Origin: Erythrobacter sanguineus
GTDB lineage: Bacteria > Pseudomonadota > Alphaproteobacteria > Sphingomonadales > Sphingomonadaceae
Direction: 5' to 3'
Length of the DNA stretch: 64,000 nt
Assembly (NCBI RefSeq): GCF_900143235.1
Contig: NZ_FRDF01000001.1
Location: 210,357 to 274,356, forward strand
Part shown: positions 26,168-35,071 of the stretch, one piece after another
Position numbering within the stretch: the first letter of the stretch is position 1
How the letters are laid out: every line of letters begins with the position of its first letter
Notes under the pieces: generated by a model
Databases searched by the model: none
Seen by the model: only the letters and a program-made list of their open reading frames with translations
What the model was told of the DNA's origin: nothing
Translations under genes and position numbers: made by a program

Positions 26168-26665
26168 ATGAGCACCGAGCCTTCCCGCCCCGAACCCGCC
26201 AGACTTGCCCGTCTTTCGATGAGCCTTCCGGCCGAGCTGTTCCGCCAGCTCGACGTGATGGTCGAGGAACGCGGATTGCCGTCGCGTTCGCAGCTGATCG
26301 CCGAACTGATCCGCCATGCGCTGGCCGAGCATGAGGCGCTGACCCGTCCTGAAGACATGCTGGCAGGCACTGTCACCATCGTCTACGCCGGCGGCGGCGG
26401 GCGGGTTCGTCAGCAACTGGCTGAAACACAATCTGATTACCTGAAAGAGGTGATCTCCTCGCAGCACGTGTTCCTAGAACAGGACCAGTCACTGGAAGTG
26501 TTGCTGGTGCAGGGCCCGGCGGTGCGGCTGAAGCAGCTTTGTGATGCATTGCGCACCATCCGCGGCGTGCAGGAATTGCAGCTGGTCACCACCACCGCGC
26601 TGCTGCCGCCGCTGCACGAGCAAGACGGGCCCGACGAGACCGCCGGACGGGAGGCCGCCGAATGA
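26168..26665 (+). CDS. NikR-like ribbon-helix-helix regulator lacking nickel ligands
   Basis: 165 residues. An N-terminal ribbon-helix-helix (about 14-56, RLSMSLPAELFRQLDVMVEE) is followed by an ACT-like regulatory domain (about 66-145). Over 50 residues the regulatory domain aligns without gaps to E. coli NikR from memory. Of the nickel ligands, His87 is kept (H100 here), while His76, His89 and Cys95 are replaced by S89, F102 and S108. The protein is therefore unlikely to bind Ni in the NikR way. Two NikR-like operators flank the importer genes, so it probably represses them and itself. The ligand may be guanidine, urea or a pathway product; this is inference. Confidence 0.8.
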   Translation: MSTEPSRPEPARLARLSMSLPAELFRQLDVMVEERGLPSRSQLIAELIRHALAEHEALTRPEDMLAGTVTIVYAGGGGRVRQQLAETQSDYLKEVISSQHVFLEQDQSLEVLLVQGPAVRLKQLCDALRTIRGVQELQLVTTTALLPPLHEQDGPDETAGREAAE

Positions 26666-27501
26666 GCCAGACACCCTCTGCTCAAGTTCTGGGCGATCCG
26701 AAGGCCGCGCGCGACCATGCCCGTGCGCAAGGGGGAACCCGTGTCGATGCAATGCCGATCCTTCCGCCTGCCGCCGATGATCTGCCCGATGGCGTCGCGC
26801 CTGCCGATCTGCTGTGGGAAGAAACCATCGCGCCTGGCGGCTATGCCTCGCGCCGGATTGCGCGCGGCACGCGCCTGCGCCTGATCGACACGCGCGGCGA
26901 TGCCTGTGCCAGCCTCAACATCTTCAACGCAGAATTGCCGACCGAACGGCTCAATGTTGCCGACACCGTGAAGGTTCAGTGGAACGCCTATCTCGGTGTC
27001 GGCAAACTGCTGCTGTCGGATATGGGGCGGGTGATGATGAGCATCCTTGCCGATGATGCCGAAACCCATGATGCCTTCTGCGGCACCTCCAATGCCGCGA
27101 CCAACGCCGCGAAATACGGGGAAGGGCGCAACAGCGGGGATTATCCCAACGGGCGCGACCGGCTGATCCTTGGCGCAGCGAAGCACGGATTGACCCGGCG
27201 CGATGTCCATCCGTGCGTCAACCTGTTCAAGGGCACCCGGATCGAAGCCGATGGCGCGATCGCACCGATCATCGGCCCCTTCGCGCCGGGACGCGCGCTG
27301 ACCTTGCGCGCCGAGATGGATGTGATCGTGGCGATCGCCAATTGCCCCCATGTGCGCGATCCGCGCCCCGAATGGCACTCGACACCCTTGCGCGCCACCG
27401 CATGGCGCGGCGCTCTCACCCCCGAACAAGACACGCTGCGCAACGCCACGCCAGAAGGGCAGCGCGCTTTCCTCAATGTCGAAGACTATTACCGCCGCTG
27501 A
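26662..27501 (+). CDS. Urea-carboxylase-associated protein 1 (DUF1989)
   Basis: 279 residues, DUF1989 domain. Segments RLIDTRGDACASLNIFNA (about 74-91), FCGTSNAATN and HPCVNLFKGTRIEADG are family landmarks with conserved Cys/His/Asp. Work on guanidine-using bacteria indicates that UAAP1 and UAAP2 together form carboxyguanidine deiminase, turning carboxyguanidine into allophanate plus ammonia. It starts inside the regulator's stop (4-base overlap) and is followed by UAAP2. The assignment rests on family and neighbours. Confidence 0.87.
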   Translation: MSQTPSAQVLGDPKAARDHARAQGGTRVDAMPILPPAADDLPDGVAPADLLWEETIAPGGYASRRIARGTRLRLIDTRGDACASLNIFNAELPTERLNVADTVKVQWNAYLGVGKLLLSDMGRVMMSILADDAETHDAFCGTSNAATNAAKYGEGRNSGDYPNGRDRLILGAAKHGLTRRDVHPCVNLFKGTRIEADGAIAPIIGPFAPGRALTLRAEMDVIVAIANCPHVRDPRPEWHSTPLRATAWRGALTPEQDTLRNATPEGQRAFLNVEDYYRR

Positions 27502-27520
27502 GCAGGAAGCATTCATAGCA

Positions 27521-28156
27521 ATGACTGAAGACCCGGCCCTCTCCGGCCTTTCCGAACGCATCGTCCATGACGAAATCGTCCCCGCCCGCGCGCCGTGGCT
27601 GCACCATGTTGCGGCCGGGCAGACGCTCAGGATCGTCGATGTCGAAGGCAATCAGGCGGTTGATTTCCTGATCTATGCCGCCGCCGACGATGCCGAGCGT
27701 TACTCGGCGCAGGACACCGTGGCGGCACAGGGCAACCTGTTCCTGCGCACTGGCACAGTGCTGCTGTCGAACGAAGGCCGCCCGATGATGACCATCACCG
27801 GCAGCGCGGTCGAATATCATGACACCATCGGCGGCGCGTGCTCGTGCGAATCCAATACTTTGCGTTATGGCCATCACACCAAGTCGCAGCACGCCTGCGT
27901 TGAAAACTTCCTCGAAGCCAACCTGTGGGAAGGCCGCGGAAAGCGCGACATGGTGCCCAACATCAACTTCTTCATGAACGTGCCGGTCGAGGATGACGGG
28001 ACGCTGGGCATTGTCGACGGGATTTCCGCGCCCGGCCTGACGGTCGATCTGCGCGCCGAAATGGATGTGATCGTGGTGGTTTCCAACTGCCCGCAGATCA
28101 ACAATCCCTGCAACGCCTTCAACCCCACGCCCGTGCGCATGATCGTCGCCGCATGA
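27521..28156 (+). CDS. Urea-carboxylase-associated protein 2 (DUF1989)
   Basis: 211 residues, paralogous to the preceding protein: IVDVEGNQAVDFLIYAA, CSCESNTLRYG, QHACVENFLEA and NCPQINNPCNAFNPTPVR are typical UAAP2 motifs. Thought to be the second subunit of carboxyguanidine deiminase. I chose the ATG at 27521, with AGGAAG upstream; an in-frame ATG at 27476 would overlap UAAP1 by 26 bases and has no ribosome site. It overlaps the carboxylase start by four bases. Confidence 0.86.
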   Translation: MTEDPALSGLSERIVHDEIVPARAPWLHHVAAGQTLRIVDVEGNQAVDFLIYAAADDAERYSAQDTVAAQGNLFLRTGTVLLSNEGRPMMTITGSAVEYHDTIGGACSCESNTLRYGHHTKSQHACVENFLEANLWEGRGKRDMVPNINFFMNVPVEDDGTLGIVDGISAPGLTVDLRAEMDVIVVVSNCPQINNPCNAFNPTPVRMIVAA

Positions 28157-31100
28157 ACTTTGACACGGTTCTGGTGGCGAACCGGGGCGCGATCGCCACC
28201 CGGATCATCCGCACGTGCAAGCGGATGGGATTGCGTGTCGTGGCGGTCTATTCCGAGGCAGATGCAGGATCGCTTCATGTGGCGCAGGCCGATGCGGCGG
28301 TGTGCATCGGCCCCGCGCCTGCAGCCGAAAGCTATCTGAACGTGCCTGCGATCCTGAAAGCCGCGAAGGACACCGGCGCAGGCGCGATCCATCCGGGCTA
28401 TGGCTTCCTTGCCGAAAACGCCGAATTCGCCGAAGCCTGCGCGGCCGCCGGGATCGCCTTTATCGGCCCGACGCCCGACAATATCCGCACCTTCGGTCTC
28501 AAGCATTCCGCCCGCGCTCTGGCTGCGGCGCATGACCTGCCGCTTGCCCCCGGCACCGGTCTGCTGACCGGCGAAGACGAAGCCGCCGAGGCCGCCGCGA
28601 GGATCGGCTATCCGGTGATGCTCAAGGCGACAGCGGGCGGCGGCGGGATCGGGATGCGGATCTGCGGCGATGAAGCTTCGGTGCGCGAAGGCTTTGCCAC
28701 CGTGGTGCGGCAGGGCGAGGCGAGTTTCGGCGATGCAGGCGTGTTCCTTGAACGTTACATCGCCAACGCCCGCCATATCGAGGTGCAAATCTTCGGCGAC
28801 GGCAAGGGCCGCGTCATGCCGCTGGGGGAACGCGACTGTTCGCTGCAGCGCCGCAACCAGAAGGTGGTGGAGGAAGCGCCAGCGCCCTGCCTCGCCGACA
28901 CCAAGCGCGGCGAGTTGATCGCGGCGGCGGTGCGGCTGGGCGAGGCGGCGGGGTATCTTTCCGCCGGAACGGTGGAATTCCTGTTCGATGCCGACCGGGC
29001 GGAATTCTTCTTCCTTGAAATGAACACAAGGCTGCAGGTCGAACACGGCGTCACCGAGGAAGTGATGGGGATCGATCTGGTCGAATGGATGATCCGCGGC
29101 GCGGGCGGCGATTTTGCCTTCCTCGATGCGCCAGCGCCCACGCCAAAGGGCCATGCGGTGCAGGTGCGGCTCTATGCCGAAGACCCGGCGCTGGACTACC
29201 GTCCGACCACCGGCACGCTCACCAATGTCGTCTTCCCCGGCGATATTCGCGCCGAGACATGGGTGATGGCAGGCACCAACGTGAGCGCGTGGTACGATCC
29301 CATGCTCGCCAAGCTGATCACTTATGCCGCAACGCGCGAAGATGCGATTGCCGCCATGCAGAATGCGCTGGCCGCCAGCCGAATCGACGGGATCGAGACC
29401 AACCTGCGCTGGCTGCGCGATGTGCTGCGCGAGGAACGCTTCATCAGCGGCGCGGTGACCACGCGGCTGCTCGCCGGCGTGGCACATGGGCCAGCCAGCA
29501 TCCGTGTGATTTCTGGTGGCACCTCTACCACGGTGCAGGATTGGCCCGGACGGCTGGGCCTGTGGGACGTCGGCGTGCCGCCTTCGGGGCCGATGGATGA
29601 TCGCTCGCTTAGGCTCGGCAACCTGCTGCTCGGCAACCCCGAAGGGACCGCCGGGCTGGAGATCACCGCCAGCGGGCCAAGCCTGCTGTTCGAAAGCGCC
29701 GCACGCATCTGTCTGACCGGCGCGGATTTCGGCGCGAAGCTCGATGGTCAGCCTGTCGCGCTCGGCCAGCCACTCGATATCGCGGCGGGACAGACGCTCA
29801 CCATGGGCAGAGTCTCGGGGGGCGGGATGCGCGGATACATCCTGTTTGCGGGCGGGCTGGACATTCCGGCCTATCTCGGCAGCGCCAGCACCTTTACCCT
29901 CGGGCAGTTTGGCGGCCATGCGGCGCGGGCGCTGGTGGCGGGCGATGTGCTGCATCTGGGGCAGGCGGAAACGGCCACGCGTGCGGTGGCCGAAAGCCTG
30001 CCCGAGATGGGCAAAAGCTGGGAGATGCGCGTCCTTTACGGCCCCCACGGCGCGCCTGATTTCTTCACGCCCGATGATATCGCCCGCTTCCTCGAGGCAG
30101 AATGGCAGGTGCATTACAATTCCAACCGCACCGGCGTGCGGCTGGTCGGCCCCAAGCCCGAATGGGCGCGGCGTGACGGGGGCGAGGCGGGGCTGCATCC
30201 CTCGAACATCCACGACAATCCCTATGCCATCGGCGCGGTGGATTTTACCGGCGACATGCCGATCATCCTCGGGCCGGACGGGCCTTCGCTGGGTGGGTTT
30301 GTGTGTCCCTTTACCGTGATTGCCGCAGACCGCTGGATGATCGGCCAGCTTGCGCCCGATGACCGGGTGCGGTTCGTGCCGGTCCGCATTGATGACGCCA
30401 TTACGGCAGACGCCGCCCCGCTGACAGTCGCCCCCGCGCCGACCCCGGCCCGCGCAATCGCCGACCTCTCGCCGATCCTCGCGGAGTTTGCCGCCGATGG
30501 TGCGCGCCCGCGCACCACCTATCGTCAGCAGGGCGACTGCAACATTCTGGTCGAGTATGGCGACATCGTGCTGGATATCGAGCTTCGCATCCGCGTCCAT
30601 GCGCTGATGCAGGCGCTGGAGGATATGGCGCTCCCCGGCGTGATCGACATCACCCCCGGCATCCGCTCGCTGCAACTGCATTTCGATGGCAAGGTGCTCG
30701 ATCAACCCCGTGCGCTGGCAGCCTTGATGCAGGCCGAGGCGGCGATGGGCGATCTCGATGACTTCACGATTCCCTCGCGCATCGTCCATCTGCCGCTGAG
30801 CTGGCGCGATCCGGCGATCACCGAGACCATCGAAAAATACATGGCCGCCGTGCGCAAGGATGCGCCGTGGTGCCCGGATAATATCGAATTCATCCGCCGC
30901 ATCAACGGCCTGGCGGATAGCGACGCGGTGGAAAGCCTGATCTTCGATGCGAGCTACCTCGTGCTCGGGCTGGGCGACGTTTACCTTGGCGCACCGGTCG
31001 CCACCCCGGTCGATCCGCGCCACCGGCTGGTGACCACCAAATACAACCCGGCGCGCACCTGGACTCCGCCCAATGTGGTCGGGATCGGCGGAGCCTATAT

Positions 31101-31737
31101 GTGCATCTACGGGATGGAGGGGCCGGGCGGCTACCAGCTGTTCGGGCGCACCATTCAGGTGTGGAACACCCACCGCCAGACCGACGCCTTCGTCGATGGC
31201 AAGCCGTGGCTGTTGCGGTTCTTCGACCAGATCCGTTTCTACCCGGTGTCGGCAGAGGAACTGGCCGACTGGCGGCGCGATTTCCCCAATGGCAGGCGCT
31301 CGATCCGGGTCGAGGACAGCACCTTCCGGCTGGCCGATTACCGCGCCTTCCTTGCCGAAAACGCCGACAGCATCACCGCCTTCGAAACCACGCGTCAGGC
31401 CGCCTTCGATGCCGAGCGCGCCGCGTGGGAGGCTAGCGGCGAATTCGACCGGGTCAGCGACCTCCTCGCCGAAGAAGCGCCCCTCGCAGCGGCGGCGATC
31501 GACATCCCCGAAGGCGCCGACCTCATCGAAGCGCCCTTTGGCGGGTCGGTGTGGAAGCTGCTGGTCGGCCCCGGCGACGAAGTGGAAGCAGGCGACGTGA
31601 TTGCGGTGATCGAGGCGATGAAGATGGAATGCCCCTTCGAAAGCCCCACCAGCGGCACCATTGCCGCGCTCTACATCACAGAGCGCCAGTCGCTTCAGCC
31701 CGGCGCGCCGATGCTGGCCTTGCGGAGAGCGCCATGA
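28153..31737 (+). CDS. uca: Biotin-dependent urea/guanidine carboxylase
   Basis: Single-chain carboxylase of 1194 residues. Domains in order: biotin carboxylase (1-450) with the glycine-rich ATP-grasp loop GGGGIGM near 163-169 and FFLEMNTRLQVEHGVTE near 288-304; a KipA/AHS2-type region (from about 450, SGGTSTTVQDWPGRLGLWD) and a KipI/AHS1-type region (about 780-1000) that form the carboxyltransferase; and a C-terminal biotinyl domain with Glu-Ala-Met-Lys-Met, where the Lys carries biotin. It carboxylates urea to allophanate or guanidine to carboxyguanidine. The adjacent UAAP genes favour guanidine, but I cannot settle substrate from sequence alone. Confidence 0.92.
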   Translation: MNFDTVLVANRGAIATRIIRTCKRMGLRVVAVYSEADAGSLHVAQADAAVCIGPAPAAESYLNVPAILKAAKDTGAGAIHPGYGFLAENAEFAEACAAAGIAFIGPTPDNIRTFGLKHSARALAAAHDLPLAPGTGLLTGEDEAAEAAARIGYPVMLKATAGGGGIGMRICGDEASVREGFATVVRQGEASFGDAGVFLERYIANARHIEVQIFGDGKGRVMPLGERDCSLQRRNQKVVEEAPAPCLADTKRGELIAAAVRLGEAAGYLSAGTVEFLFDADRAEFFFLEMNTRLQVEHGVTEEVMGIDLVEWMIRGAGGDFAFLDAPAPTPKGHAVQVRLYAEDPALDYRPTTGTLTNVVFPGDIRAETWVMAGTNVSAWYDPMLAKLITYAATREDAIAAMQNALAASRIDGIETNLRWLRDVLREERFISGAVTTRLLAGVAHGPASIRVISGGTSTTVQDWPGRLGLWDVGVPPSGPMDDRSLRLGNLLLGNPEGTAGLEITASGPSLLFESAARICLTGADFGAKLDGQPVALGQPLDIAAGQTLTMGRVSGGGMRGYILFAGGLDIPAYLGSASTFTLGQFGGHAARALVAGDVLHLGQAETATRAVAESLPEMGKSWEMRVLYGPHGAPDFFTPDDIARFLEAEWQVHYNSNRTGVRLVGPKPEWARRDGGEAGLHPSNIHDNPYAIGAVDFTGDMPIILGPDGPSLGGFVCPFTVIAADRWMIGQLAPDDRVRFVPVRIDDAITADAAPLTVAPAPTPARAIADLSPILAEFAADGARPRTTYRQQGDCNILVEYGDIVLDIELRIRVHALMQALEDMALPGVIDITPGIRSLQLHFDGKVLDQPRALAALMQAEAAMGDLDDFTIPSRIVHLPLSWRDPAITETIEKYMAAVRKDAPWCPDNIEFIRRINGLADSDAVESLIFDASYLVLGLGDVYLGAPVATPVDPRHRLVTTKYNPARTWTPPNVVGIGGAYMCIYGMEGPGGYQLFGRTIQVWNTHRQTDAFVDGKPWLLRFFDQIRFYPVSAEELADWRRDFPNGRRSIRVEDSTFRLADYRAFLAENADSITAFETTRQAAFDAERAAWEASGEFDRVSDLLAEEAPLAAAAIDIPEGADLIEAPFGGSVWKLLVGPGDEVEAGDVIAVIEAMKMECPFESPTSGTIAALYITERQSLQPGAPMLALRRAP

Positions 31738-33500
31738 CCGCGCCCGAACGGCTTTCCGCCAGCGCCATTGCCGCTGCCGTCAACGCAGGCGAAACCAGCG
31801 CCGTGGCGGTGATCGAGGACACGCTCGCACGCCTTGCCGCCTATGACGCGGTGCAGCCGCAAGTGTGGATCAGCCGCGAAAAGCCGCAAGCCCTGCTGGC
31901 AGCCGCGCGCGCTATCGATGCGCGCGTGGGCGCAGGCGAGCACCTGCCGCTGGCGGGTGTGCCGTTTGCCGCGAAGGACAATATCGACGTGGCAGGCTTT
32001 GCCACAACCGCCGCCTGCCCCGATTTTGCCTATCAGCCCGAACAATCGGCCGGGGTGATCGAACGGCTGGAGAGCGCCGGCGCGATCTGTATCGGCAAGA
32101 CCAATCTCGATCAGTTCGCTACCGGCCTTGTCGGCACCCGCAGCCCCTATGGCATCCCGCGCAATGCCTCCAACCTCGCCTTTGTCAGCGGCGGTTCCAG
32201 TTCCGGCTCGGCGGTTGCGGTGGCGGCGGGGCTGGTCGCTTTCGCGCTCGGCACCGATACGGCGGGATCGGGGCGCGTGCCCGCCGCCTTCAATCACCTT
32301 GTCGGATTGAAGCCCAGCAAGGGCCGCTGGAGCACGCGCGGGCTGGTGCCTGCCTGCCGCAGCATCGACTGCATCACCGTGTTCACCGACCGCCTCGCCG
32401 ATGCGCGGCTGGTCGATAGCGTGGTGGCGGGCTTCGACGCCGCCGACCCGTTCTCGCGCCTGCTTGCCGATGTGCCGATCACCGGCAAGCGCATCGGCGT
32501 GCCCCGGCCCGATCAGCGCGTGTTCTTCGGCGACCTCCAAGCGGAGGAACTCTACACCCGCGCGCTCGGCGTGCTGGCTGAAAGTGCCGAACTGGTCGAG
32601 GTGGACATCACCCCGCTGCTCGAAGCCGCGCAATTGCTTTATGGCGGCCCGTGGGTGGCAGAGCGCACCGCCGCGATCGAAACCTTGCTGCGGGAAGCCC
32701 CCGAAGCGATTGATCCCGTCGTTCGCAGCGTGGTCGAACCGGGGATGGATATCAGCGCGGTCGAGGTCTGGAACGGCATCTACCGCCTCGCCGAGCTGGC
32801 CCGCCATGCCGAGGCTTTGTGGCAGGATGTCGATGCGCTCGCCTTTCCCACCACCGGCACCACCTACCGTGTTGCCGAACTGGCCGCTGCGCCCGTCGCG
32901 CTCAACAGCAATCTGGGGCGCTACACCAATTTCGTGAACCTGCTCGACATGGTGGCGGTCGCCGTCCCGGCGGGGGCGCGCACCAATGGCACCGGTTTCG
33001 GCATCACCCTGATCGGCCCGGCACATAGCGACCTTGCGCTGATCGCCATGGCCGAAGCCTACCTTGACGCCGCAGCTTTACCAGCCTTGCCCCCGCTCGA
33101 TACCGGAGATCACATGGACAAAATCAAACTCGCTGTCGTCGGCGCGCATCTTGAAGGCATGCCGCTGCACTGGCAGCTGACCAGCCGCGAGGCGACATTC
33201 GTCGGTGCCTTCACCACTGCGCCGACCTATCGCCTTTATGCCATGGCCGATTCCGTTCCGCCCAAGCCTGCACTGGTGCACAGCCCCGACGGGGCAGCCA
33301 TCGCGATCGAGGTCTATGAACTGGGCATGGCAGCGTTCGGCAGCTTCGTCGCCGAAGTGCCGCCGCCGCTTGCCATCGGCACGGTCACGCTGGAAGACGG
33401 CACCAGTGTGAAGGGTTTCGTCGCCGAACCGCGCGCGCTTGAGGGGGCGGAGGATATCACCCACCTCGGCGGCTGGCGGGCCTATATCGGGGGGCTGTAA
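31734..33500 (+). CDS. atzF: Allophanate hydrolase
   Basis: 588 residues. Amidase-signature domain (about 1-460) with the Ser-cisSer-Lys triad: Lys in AAKDNID near 79, and the serines in GGSSSGSAVAV and GTDTAGSGR. The C-terminal domain (about 462-588, KLAVVGAHLEGMPLHWQL to GGWRAYIGGL) is the one found in AtzF-type enzymes, which completes allophanate breakdown to CO2 and ammonia. It starts inside the carboxylase stop (ATGA), so production is coupled. This is the last catabolic step of the locus. Confidence 0.92.
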   Translation: MTAPERLSASAIAAAVNAGETSAVAVIEDTLARLAAYDAVQPQVWISREKPQALLAAARAIDARVGAGEHLPLAGVPFAAKDNIDVAGFATTAACPDFAYQPEQSAGVIERLESAGAICIGKTNLDQFATGLVGTRSPYGIPRNASNLAFVSGGSSSGSAVAVAAGLVAFALGTDTAGSGRVPAAFNHLVGLKPSKGRWSTRGLVPACRSIDCITVFTDRLADARLVDSVVAGFDAADPFSRLLADVPITGKRIGVPRPDQRVFFGDLQAEELYTRALGVLAESAELVEVDITPLLEAAQLLYGGPWVAERTAAIETLLREAPEAIDPVVRSVVEPGMDISAVEVWNGIYRLAELARHAEALWQDVDALAFPTTGTTYRVAELAAAPVALNSNLGRYTNFVNLLDMVAVAVPAGARTNGTGFGITLIGPAHSDLALIAMAEAYLDAAALPALPPLDTGDHMDKIKLAVVGAHLEGMPLHWQLTSREATFVGAFTTAPTYRLYAMADSVPPKPALVHSPDGAAIAIEVYELGMAAFGSFVAEVPPPLAIGTVTLEDGTSVKGFVAEPRALEGAEDITHLGGWRAYIGGL

Positions 33501-33550
33501 TTGCCGGAATTCGCCGCGCCTTGCCTGTGCCGCCAGCGGAGATCGCAGCC

Positions 33551-35071
33551 GTGAATACGCCTGCGCCCGAAGCTCTGCTGGCGTGGCTGCGCGAGAGCGA
33601 CGAAACGTCGCACGCGCAGGCGCTTGCGCAGCTGCTGGAAGATCACACCGCGCTTGCCCGCGCCAAGGATGCAGCCGAGGCGGCGAACGAGGCCAAGACC
33701 CGTTTTCTCGCCAGCGTCAGCCACGAAATCCGCTCGCCGCTCAACGCGATCTACGGCTATGCGCAGCTGCTTGAACGCGGCGAAGGGCGCGATGCGGTGA
33801 AGGCGGGCAAGGTGATCCGCCGCAGCGCCGAACATCTTTCCAATCTGGTCGAAGGGCTGCTCGATATCGCGCAGGTCGAAAGCGGTTCATTGAAGCTGGC
33901 ACGTGACACGATCCGTTTGCCGGCTTTTCTCGAACAGCTGATCGACATGTTTGCACCCCAGGCGGCGATGAAGGGGCTGGCGCTCCGGCTGGAGGTGCCG
34001 CCGACCCTGCCCGAATTCGTCCGCACCGATCCCAAGCGGCTGCGACAGGTGCTGATCAACCTGCTGTCCAACGCGATCAAGTTCACCGACCATGGCGAAG
34101 TTACGCTCAAGGTGCATTACCGCAACGAGCTGGCGACCTTCGAAGTAACGGATAGCGGCATCGGTATTGCACCAGCGGATATTGCCCGCATCCTGCTGCC
34201 GTTCGAACGCGCCGGTGGCGTCTCTGCCGAGCGTGCCGGAATTGGGCTGGGGCTGGCGATCACGCAGGCGCTGGTGCATATCATGGGCGGCGAAATGCGG
34301 GTGGAGAGCCAGCCGGGCGAAGGCTCGCGCTTCATCGTGCGGCTGATGCTGTCGCAGCCGCTGTCGCCGCCGACCGATCTTCCCGCATCCGGCGGCACCA
34401 ATTTCTACCTCGGGCGTGAACGCAAGCTGCTGCTGATCGATGATGATTCCGCGCATCGTGATCTGCTGCGAGGCCTGCTTGAGCCGCGCGGCTTCCGGGT
34501 CTTCACCGCCGCGGATGGGGCGCAAGGTCTGGTGCTGGCGGGCGAGGTGCAGCCCGATCTCGTCCTGCTCGATGTTTCCATGCCGGCGATGACCGGCTGG
34601 GAAATTGCCGCAAAGCTGCGCGAACGCCACGGCCCGATGCTCAGGATCGTGATGCTGTCGGGTGAGACTGCCGGTTCCGGGCCGCCCGGACGGACGGGGC
34701 CAGCCAATGATGTATTTATCATGAAGCCATTTGATTTCAACATTCTGCTTGACGTTATCAGCGAACAGCTCGGGCTTGAATGGCCGCAGGCCGGATCTAC
34801 GGCTGCGACCGGAGAGCCAACGGCGCGAACCGGCCTGCCGGCGCTGATGGCATGCGAGGCGCAGCCCCATCTTGCCGAGATCGAGCGTCTGGTGCGGATC
34901 GGCCATGTGCGCGCGATCGAGGCCCGGATCGATGCGATCGCGGCGCTCGGGCCGCAGGCGGCAGGATTGGCAGACGAAATGCGCCAGCGCCTTGATGCCT
35001 TTGACCTCAAGGCGCTGGCAACCCTTGCCAGGGCAGGGCAGGGCGATGACCGGACGGAGACCGGAGCATGA
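33551..35071 (+). CDS. Soluble hybrid histidine kinase with receiver domain
   Basis: 506 residues without membrane helices or a recognised sensor domain. A short coiled N-terminus leads to HisKA with the H-box FLASVSHEIRSPLNAIYGY (about 50-68). The HATPase domain follows, with N-box LINLLSNAIKF, G1 VTDSGIGIAP and G2 GIGLGLAI. A receiver domain (about 290-410) has Asp in LVLLDVSMP and Lys in IMKPFD. The last 90 residues are unassigned. GTG start chosen because GCGGAG lies ahead of it; a TTG at 33521 is the alternative. It follows atzF by 50 bases and overlaps the response regulator, so it likely forms part of the guanidine/urea operon. Confidence 0.83.
   Translation: MNTPAPEALLAWLRESDETSHAQALAQLLEDHTALARAKDAAEAANEAKTRFLASVSHEIRSPLNAIYGYAQLLERGEGRDAVKAGKVIRRSAEHLSNLVEGLLDIAQVESGSLKLARDTIRLPAFLEQLIDMFAPQAAMKGLALRLEVPPTLPEFVRTDPKRLRQVLINLLSNAIKFTDHGEVTLKVHYRNELATFEVTDSGIGIAPADIARILLPFERAGGVSAERAGIGLGLAITQALVHIMGGEMRVESQPGEGSRFIVRLMLSQPLSPPTDLPASGGTNFYLGRERKLLLIDDDSAHRDLLRGLLEPRGFRVFTAADGAQGLVLAGEVQPDLVLLDVSMPAMTGWEIAAKLRERHGPMLRIVMLSGETAGSGPPGRTGPANDVFIMKPFDFNILLDVISEQLGLEWPQAGSTAATGEPTARTGLPALMACEAQPHLAEIERLVRIGHVRAIEARIDAIAALGPQAAGLADEMRQRLDAFDLKALATLARAGQGDDRTETGA

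Noticed and set aside
27874..31173. A 1099-codon minus-strand open frame over the carboxylase gene
   Set aside because: A shadow of GC-rich codon bias; the plus strand carries a full biotin-dependent carboxylase with all motifs.
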